DNA from: DASYTH01 sp035712165 | GTDB taxonomy: Bacteria > Actinomycetota > Actinomycetes > Mycobacteriales > Pseudonocardiaceae | NCBI RefSeq assembly: GCF_035712165.1 | Contig: NZ_DASTBH010000494.1 | Span: forward strand, 1 to 36,809 | Direction of reading: 5' to 3' | DNA: 36,809 nucleotides | Shown: in pieces, positions 31,755-36,809 of the stretch | Numbering within the stretch: the first letter of the stretch is position 1 | Layout of the letters: the number at the start of each line of letters is the position of its first letter | Notes under the pieces: generated by a model | What the model was told of the DNA's origin: nothing | The model's database searches: none | The model's input: the letters and a program-made list of their open reading frames with translations, nothing else | Position numbers and translations under genes: made by a program

Positions 31755-32994
31755 CGCCGCTTTCCTGGTCGCGCACCCAACTGCCCAGCAGGCCACGGAA
31801 ATGAGCGACGAACCGGTCGTGCTCGGTGGCCGGGTAGGTGGCCGTCACGGTGTCCACCAGCAGCCGGTCGAAGTCGGGGGAGCGGACCCAGTCGTACACC
31901 ACCTCGTCCACAGTGGACAACCGGGAGGCGCAGAAGTCGGCGTAGCGCTCGGTTTCGAAGTACTCGTCGGCGAGCCTGCCGTACTCGGCCAGCTTGTCCG
32001 GATAGGACAGATCGGTCCGGTCGGCGACGGCGAAGTAGCTGCTGGTGTCCAGGTCGAGCCGGGGCGTCCGGCCGGTGGCGCAGCAGAAGATCGTCCACCG
32101 GGCCAGCGCCGCCATGGCCCACGGGAAGTAGTAATGCAGCGAGGTGAGCGCCACGTCCGGGCAGGCGTTGGCGTAGTCGATGGGATGCACGTCCGGACCG
32201 CGCACCAGCAGCTCGCAGGAGTTGAACTCCCACCGGAAGAACGCGTTGACCAGCCGGGAGATGGTGGTGACCTCGGCGCCCGCGGCCGGGTCGAGGAAGC
32301 CGTGCTCGACGGCGTACCGGTCGTGCATGGGCAGTTCCGGGCGGAACCTCATCACCATGGTCTCCGCGCCGATCGACAGGGACCTGGCGAACGCCTCGTA
32401 ACCCTCCACGGACGACTGCAGGTGCATGAGCCGTCCGCCGGAGCCGTCGTAGGCCCGGTGCAGCTCGGTGCTGTCGCGCACCCGGGAGACGCCGACCCAG
32501 GCGCCGCCGTCGTAGGGCTTCATGTACAGCGGGTAGCCGAGCTGGTCGGCGATCTCGTCGAGGTCGAACGGCTGGTTGTAGCGGGCCGCGGTGTAGGCGT
32601 ACTTCGCGTTGTCCACCGGGTGCTTGAACGGGACCAGCACGGTGTCCGGAACCTTGAGGCCCAGGCGCATCATGGCGCAGTAGGCGGCGTGCTTCTCCAT
32701 CGACTGGAAGGTGAACGGGCTGTTGAGCAGGTAGACGTCGTCCATCAGCGCGATCTTCTTCAGCCACTCGCGCGGGTGGTAGTACCAGTAGGCCAGCCGG
32801 TCGATCACCAGGGAGTGCCGCGGCTTGTAGCGCAGGTCGAACGGTTCGATGGTGACCCGCTTGATGTCGAAGGAATGGGTGCGCCCGGCGCCGTCGGTGA
32901 CCGGACCGAGCCGGCGCATGATCTCGGTGAACGCGGTCGGCCAGTCCTCCTCGGTGCCGAGCAGCAGCCCGACCAGGTGCTCGGTATCTCCCAT
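31741..32994 (-). CDS. ATP-grasp family ligase-like protein
   Basis: Protein of 417 residues with an ATP-grasp core: YPLYMKPYDGGAWVGVSRVRD (ATP-binding Lys and glycine-rich loop) and, further on, FNSCELLVRGPDVHPIDYANACPD, whose Asp-x-x-Asn-x-x-Pro-Asp pattern resembles the family's metal-binding end. The N-terminal third has TIEPFDLRYKPRHSLVIDRLAYWYYHP and FTFQSMEKHAAYCAMMRLGLKVPDTVLVP, where family members choose a substrate-binding loop. It is the last gene of an operon of two alpha/beta hydrolases, 19 bases after the second one, with AGGGAGGT before its ATG. It probably forms an amide or peptide bond on an unknown carboxylate. Confidence 0.78.
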   Translation of the reverse strand: MGDTEHLVGLLLGTEEDWPTAFTEIMRRLGPVTDGAGRTHSFDIKRVTIEPFDLRYKPRHSLVIDRLAYWYYHPREWLKKIALMDDVYLLNSPFTFQSMEKHAAYCAMMRLGLKVPDTVLVPFKHPVDNAKYAYTAARYNQPFDLDEIADQLGYPLYMKPYDGGAWVGVSRVRDSTELHRAYDGSGGRLMHLQSSVEGYEAFARSLSIGAETMVMRFRPELPMHDRYAVEHGFLDPAAGAEVTTISRLVNAFFRWEFNSCELLVRGPDVHPIDYANACPDVALTSLHYYFPWAMAALARWTIFCCATGRTPRLDLDTSSYFAVADRTDLSYPDKLAEYGRLADEYFETERYADFCASRLSTVDEVVYDWVRSPDFDRLLVDTVTATYPATEHDRFVAHFRGLLGSWVRDQESGATAP

Positions 32995-33013
32995 TTGCTA
33001 CCTCCCTTGTGGG

Positions 33014-33736
33014 TCAACAGAACCGCGGCAGGTGGTGCGCCCACTGGGCCCGCCAGGATGGCCAGTCGTGCGGGACGTCGTGGCCCCACAGGTCGAGCTC
33101 GCACCGGATTCCCTTGTCCCGTAACAGGGCGGCCATCCATCTGGTGGACTCCAGCGAGCCGGTGGTGTCCTCCCACTGGCCCTGGCCGCAGACCAGCAGC
33201 ACGGACAGCCGGGAACGTAACCAGTCCAGGTGCTCGCCGTGCAGGTTGGGCACGTAGCTGACCGGGTTGTTGAAGTAGGTCGTCATGCCCTGCTCGCCCC
33301 AGCCGCGCCAGCTCCCGGTGTCGTAGTTGCCGGAGAAACACAGGGCCAGCACGAACAGGTCGGCGTGCCGCAGCGCGATGTTGAGCGCGTGGTAGGCGCC
33401 CATCGAGCAGCCGGCGGTGGCGATCTCGACCGGCCCGCCGCCGCAGTCGGCGGCGATGAACGGCGCGACCGTGCCGAGGATCCAGGACTCGTAGCGTTCG
33501 TGGGCGTGGGCCCGTTCCTCGATCGGCAGGTGGCCGGCCGACCAGCTCGCGGCGTCGAAGGAGTCGACGCAGTACAGCTTGACCCGGCCGGCGTCGAGCA
33601 GGCCGCCGACCGCGCCGACCAGTCCGTTGGACTCGGCGTCGTGCGCGCTGCCCTGCTCGCTGGGGAAGACCAGCACCGGGCGGCCCCAGTGCCCGTGCAC
33701 GACGACCCGGCCCTCTGGGAGCCCGACCTCACGCAT
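33014..33736 (-). CDS. Alpha/beta-hydrolase (esterase family), second gene of ATP-grasp operon
   Basis: Hydrolase of 240 residues. The nucleophile elbow is GCSMG (IATAGCSMGAYHALNIAL), the likely catalytic His is in LWGHDVPHDWPSW near the C-terminus, and RYESWILGTVAPFIAAD and ALCFSGNYDTG are typical of the esterase-D/enterochelin-esterase-like group. No signal peptide is seen, so it is cytosolic. Its start ATG overlaps the end of the upstream hydrolase by eight bases, and an ATP-grasp gene follows at once. The pairing suggests acyl or peptidyl ester transfer or release; the substrate is unknown. Confidence 0.82.
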   Translation of the reverse strand: MREVGLPEGRVVVHGHWGRPVLVFPSEQGSAHDAESNGLVGAVGGLLDAGRVKLYCVDSFDAASWSAGHLPIEERAHAHERYESWILGTVAPFIAADCGGGPVEIATAGCSMGAYHALNIALRHADLFVLALCFSGNYDTGSWRGWGEQGMTTYFNNPVSYVPNLHGEHLDWLRSRLSVLLVCGQGQWEDTTGSLESTRWMAALLRDKGIRCELDLWGHDVPHDWPSWRAQWAHHLPRFC

Positions 33737-34790
33737 CGACCCACGCCTTCCTGAGCAGGTCGACCAGATGCGGGTCGAAGGCGTCGCGCCAGGCGACGTA
33801 GTTGTGCGCGTCGGGCACCTCGTGCAGTTCGGCGGCGTAGTTGAGCCGGCGCAGGTTGGTCGCCATCATGCGGTTGTTGTGCAGGTTCTCCTCGGCGACG
33901 CCGCAGGTCAGGGTGATCGGGATGGACCGCGGGGTGCGGCGGGCGCGCAGCACGCCGGCCACGTAGCGGGTGATCCGGGGGTAGTAGCGGTAGCTCTGCT
34001 CGCATTCGTCGTACTGCGGCATGAAGAAGCTGGCGGACTGGAGGAACAGCCCGCTGATCGCCGCCGGGTGGCGGCGCTGGGCGTGCAGGGCGGCCAGGCC
34101 GCCGAGGCTGGCCCCCATCAGCACCACCGGCCCGGCGCCGCCCAACTCGGCGTGCAGCGCCGGCAGCACCAACCGGCCCAGCGCGGCGGCATAGCCGGGG
34201 TTCGCCGAGTACCGCTCGTCCCGGGCGCCCGGCGCGGCCAGGGCCAGATGGAACGGCGGCAGCCGGCCGCCGGCCACCATCGTCGCGGCGAACCGGCCCA
34301 GTCCGGCCAGATGGGCGAACTCCGGCCCGTCGTGTGCCACCAGCAGCTTCGTGGTCGGTTCGGCCGGGGAGCGCACCAGCACGTCGACCTGGCCCACCCC
34401 GGTGGTCACCGACAGCTCGGCGGTCACGTCCCAGTCCGGCGCCCCGTCCAGCCAGGCCGGCGCCACGTACTCCGGCATCCTCAGCACCGACTTGGCCCCG
34501 AAGGCGCCCGGCGCCGTCAGCGGGTTGCCCGGGTCGGTGATGTCCTCCGTCCCACCGTCCGGATGCCGCAGCGCCAGCTTGTACTCCATCCGCCACACCG
34601 GCGGGCGGGGCAGGCACAGCTGCCACAGTCCGCCGTCGAACCGGAACTCGACGTCCGCGCCGGGCAGGTCGAGCTCGTGGGCAAGGCGCACGCCGGCCAG
34701 CCGCCGGTCCGGGTCGGACAGCGAGAAGACGATCTCTCGCGCTCCGACCTGCGGCCCGGCCGCCACCGGTAAGGCACGCGGCTCAGCCAT
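33729..34790 (-). CDS. Enterochelin-esterase-like alpha/beta-hydrolase with N-terminal early-set domain
   Basis: Hydrolase of 353 residues. Residues ~15-130 resemble the Ig-like early-set domain of Fes/IroE enterochelin esterases (REIVFSLSDPDRRLAGVRLAHELDLPG; VWRMEYKLALRHPDGG). The catalytic domain has the nucleophile elbow GASLGGLAALHA and the His region VPDAHNYVAWRDAFDPHL. There is no signal peptide. It heads the hydrolase-hydrolase-ATP-grasp operon. Siderophore ester cleavage is the family's best-known activity, but no siderophore genes adjoin, so the role here is open. Confidence 0.83.
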   Translation of the reverse strand: MAEPRALPVAAGPQVGAREIVFSLSDPDRRLAGVRLAHELDLPGADVEFRFDGGLWQLCLPRPPVWRMEYKLALRHPDGGTEDITDPGNPLTAPGAFGAKSVLRMPEYVAPAWLDGAPDWDVTAELSVTTGVGQVDVLVRSPAEPTTKLLVAHDGPEFAHLAGLGRFAATMVAGGRLPPFHLALAAPGARDERYSANPGYAAALGRLVLPALHAELGGAGPVVLMGASLGGLAALHAQRRHPAAISGLFLQSASFFMPQYDECEQSYRYYPRITRYVAGVLRARRTPRSIPITLTCGVAEENLHNNRMMATNLRRLNYAAELHEVPDAHNYVAWRDAFDPHLVDLLRKAWVDA

Positions 34791-34842
34791 ACCCCGACCC
34801 TAGTAGCCGACGCCGCACCCGGCTGTGCCGCGAAGGCGGCGG

Positions 34843-34848
34843 TAGGGT
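34843..34848 (+). promoter_or_regulatory. Candidate -10 element for a leaderless crotonase transcript
   Basis: TAGGGT lies exactly five bases before the ATG at 34854, so a start seven bases or so downstream would begin at or next to the start codon. No good -35 is visible 17 bases upstream. The position is suggestive but the support is weak. Confidence 0.35.
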
Positions 34849-34853
34849 GCGCA

Positions 34854-35603
34854 ATGGCGATTGAGCGCGAGACGCACGGTGATGTGGTCGTGGTGCGGAT
34901 GGCTCGGGGTCCGGTGAACGCGTTGGATCTGGAGCTGTTGGGGGAGCTGGTCGCGACGCTGGGGGAGCTGGCGGTCCAGGCGCCGCCGGTGGTGCTCACC
35001 GGGCGAGGGTCGTCGTTCAGCGCCGGGGTGGACCTGCGGCGGATGCTGGCCGAGCCGCAGGAGTACACGGAGACGTTCCTGACCACGCTGACCGCCGCGT
35101 TCCGGGCGGTCTTCCAGTATCCGGGGCCGACGGTGGCGGCGGTGAACGGACACGCGATCGCCGGCGGGTTCGTGCTGGCGGCGGCCTGCGACCACCGGGT
35201 GGCGGCGGACGGGCCGGGCCGGCTCGGCCTGTCCGAGCTGCGGGTGGGCGTGCCGTTCCCGACCGAGGCGATCGAGATCGTCCGGTTCGCGATCGGCACG
35301 GCGGCCGCGGTGGAGCTGGTGCTGGGCGCCGAGTTGGTGGACGTCGGCGCGGCCGCGCGGCGGGCCTTCGTCGACGAGGTGGTGCCGCCGGAGACGCTGG
35401 AGCAGACGGCGGTGCAGCGCGCGCGGGTCCGGGCGCAGCGCGGCCCCGAGGCATACCTGCTGGCCAAGCGGCAGTTGCAGCATCCGGTGTGGGAGAACAT
35501 CGCCCGGTCGGCCACCACCGAGAACGCGGTGGTCAGGCAGTTGTGGTCGCGGACGGACACCCGGGACCGGATCCAGAAATTCATGGCATCCATCTCGGAA
35601 TAG
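34854..35603 (+). CDS. Enoyl-CoA hydratase/isomerase family protein
   Basis: Crotonase-fold protein of 249 residues. The oxyanion hole is formed by SSFSAGVDL and the Gly-rich AVNGHAIAGGFVLAAACDHRVA, both conserved. The position of the first catalytic Glu is plausibly SELRVG; a second Glu could be in PTEAIEIV, so hydratase or isomerase activity on acyl-CoA is expected but not certain. No CoA-ligase or dehydrogenase gene is adjacent. It is transcribed away from the hydrolase operon. Confidence 0.88.
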   Translation: MAIERETHGDVVVVRMARGPVNALDLELLGELVATLGELAVQAPPVVLTGRGSSFSAGVDLRRMLAEPQEYTETFLTTLTAAFRAVFQYPGPTVAAVNGHAIAGGFVLAAACDHRVAADGPGRLGLSELRVGVPFPTEAIEIVRFAIGTAAAVELVLGAELVDVGAAARRAFVDEVVPPETLEQTAVQRARVRAQRGPEAYLLAKRQLQHPVWENIARSATTENAVVRQLWSRTDTRDRIQKFMASISE

Positions 35604-35652
35604 ACCGAACGGCAGGATTGACCGGTCACCATGGGGGGAGTGGCATGGAGCC

Positions 35653-36809
35653 ATGCGCGCACTGGTCGTTCTTGTTGCCCTGGCCACGGTTCTCGTCACG
35701 CCCATGCCGTTAGCCGCCGCGGAACCGGCCGGCCTGGGCTTCGACCTCGACGCGGCCACGATTCCCGAGCTACAGCACCGAATGGACCACGGCCGGCTCA
35801 CCTCGGTCGAGCTGACCAACGCCTACCTGCGCCGGATTCGGGCCGTGGACGACAAAATCCACGCGGTGACCGCGCTCAACCCGCGCGCGGTCGCCGAGGC
35901 GGCGGCCAGCGACCTGCGCAGGCGCGCCGGGCGCACGCTCAGCCAGCTGGACGGGATTCCGGTGCTGCTCAAGGACAACGTCGACACCCGGCGGATGCCG
36001 ACCACGGCGGGTTCGCGGGCGCTGGCCGGCACCCGGCCGGCCGCCGACGCGCACCTGGTCGACCGGCTGCAGCGCGGCGGCGCGGTGCTGCTCGGCAAGG
36101 TGAACCTGTCCGAGTGGGCGAACTTCCGCTCGACGCACTCCACCTCCGGCTGGTCCGGCGTCGGCGGTCAGACCAACAATCCCTTCGTGCTCGACCGCAA
36201 CCCGTGCGGCTCGTCGTCCGGGTCGGGCGCCGCGATCGCGGCTTCGCTCGCCCAGGTCGCGATCGGCACGGAGACCGACGGGTCGATCGTCTGCCCGGCC
36301 GGCGCCAACGGCATCGTCGGGCACAAGCCCACGCTGGGGCTGGTCAGCCGGTCCGGCGTGGTGCCGATCTCGGCCGAGCAGGACACCGCCGGCCCGATGA
36401 CCCGCACCGTGGTCGACTCGGCGATCACCCTGTCGGTACTGCAGGGCCGCGACCCGGCCGACCCGGCCACCCGGGCCATCCCGGCCGGCCAGCCACGCGA
36501 CTACGCCGCACTGCTGCGGCCGGATGCCCTGCGCGGCAAGCGGATCGGGGTCTGGCGGCTGTCCGGGGTGGACGCCGACGTCGACCGGGTGGTCAACGAC
36601 GCGGTGCGCACCCTGCGCGCCCGGGGCGCCACCGTGGTGGACGTGGACCTGCCGTTCCAGGACGAGATCAACGCCAACGAGTTCCCGGCCCTGCTCACCG
36701 AGTTCCGCCGGGACCTCAACGCCTACCTGGGCGCCCGGCCGGGCCGGCCGGACACGCTGGCCGAGGTGATCGAGTTCAACCGCGACGATCCGGTGGAGCT
36801 GTCCAAGTT
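35653..36809 (+). CDS. Secreted amidase (amidase signature family), 3' end cut by window
   Basis: At least 385 residues, continuing beyond the right edge. The N-terminal signal peptide (ALVVLVALATVLVTPMPLAAA) predicts export. The amidase signature follows: Lys in VLLKDNVDT, the Gly/Ser-rich CGSSSGSGAAIAA, and GTETDGSIVCPAGANGIVGHKPT with the Ser nucleophile region, giving the Ser-cisSer-Lys triad. The early RMDHGRLTSVELTNAYLRRI is family-typical. Codon 20, inside the signal peptide, is TTA (35710-35712). It hydrolyses amides outside the cell; the substrate is unknown. The ATG at 35653 has only a distant GGGGGAG site. Confidence 0.9.
   Translation, partial: MRALVVLVALATVLVTPMPLAAAEPAGLGFDLDAATIPELQHRMDHGRLTSVELTNAYLRRIRAVDDKIHAVTALNPRAVAEAAASDLRRRAGRTLSQLDGIPVLLKDNVDTRRMPTTAGSRALAGTRPAADAHLVDRLQRGGAVLLGKVNLSEWANFRSTHSTSGWSGVGGQTNNPFVLDRNPCGSSSGSGAAIAASLAQVAIGTETDGSIVCPAGANGIVGHKPTLGLVSRSGVVPISAEQDTAGPMTRTVVDSAITLSVLQGRDPADPATRAIPAGQPRDYAALLRPDALRGKRIGVWRLSGVDADVDRVVNDAVRTLRARGATVVDVDLPFQDEINANEFPALLTEFRRDLNAYLGARPGRPDTLAEVIEFNRDDPVELSK

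Noticed and set aside
1..36809. CRISPR arrays, rRNA genes and complete insertion sequences
   Set aside because: No regularly spaced repeats, rRNA-like sequence or transposase with terminal repeats was seen.

Overview
The window is high-GC DNA with many GTG starts, short actinobacterial-type intergenic gaps and rare TTA codons. It carries ESX-associated PPE/EspG/DUF3558 genes, an AfsR/SARP-type regulator, a BldD-like regulator, a LytR-CpsA-Psr protein and many TetR regulators. Together these point to an antibiotic-type actinomycete, most likely of the Pseudonocardiaceae (Amycolatopsis/Kutzneria-like). This placement is inferred from gene content only.

Left edge (1-1022): the decayed end of an integrated element. 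It holds a frameshifted, truncated tyrosine recombinase, about 550 bases with no convincing gene, and then a tRNA 3'-end (T-arm plus acceptor strand) that looks like an attachment-site copy. Next (1124-4894, minus strand) comes a compact ESX/type VII accessory operon: a small helical ESX-type protein, a DUF3558 lipoprotein, a PPE-like protein with a repeat-rich tail, an EspG chaperone and an LppA-like lipoprotein. No secretion ATPase or membrane core is in view.

Middle left (5.4-11.6 kb): an MFS exporter converging with an ATP-grasp ligase; an ArsR-AHSA1-VOC operon with a clear promoter/operator and probably a leaderless start; two small orphan proteins; and a divergent Nramp-like transporter. 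From 11.6 to 17.8 kb there are two separate TetR/Baeyer-Villiger-type monooxygenase modules with small proteins between them, ending in a BldD-like XRE regulator. From 18 to 22 kb there are two cell-envelope genes: an LCP ligase and an unusual protein that joins a secreted prokaryotic phospholipase A2 domain to a polytopic acyltransferase-3-like membrane domain. A perfect 14-bp hairpin stem separates it from a 1183-residue SARP/NB-ARC/TPR regulator that contains a TTA codon.

Right part (26-36.8 kb): a small secreted protein overlapping the regulator's tail, an MFS transporter, a membrane diguanylate cyclase with GGEEF and I-site motifs, an SDR dehydrogenase divergent from a 4-hydroxymandelate-oxidase-like FMN enzyme with a palindromic operator between them, a three-gene operon of two alpha/beta hydrolases plus an ATP-grasp enzyme, a crotonase, and a secreted amidase cut by the window edge. 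The strongest candidates for undescribed biology are the phospholipase A2-acyltransferase-like fusion and the hydrolase-hydrolase-ATP-grasp operon.
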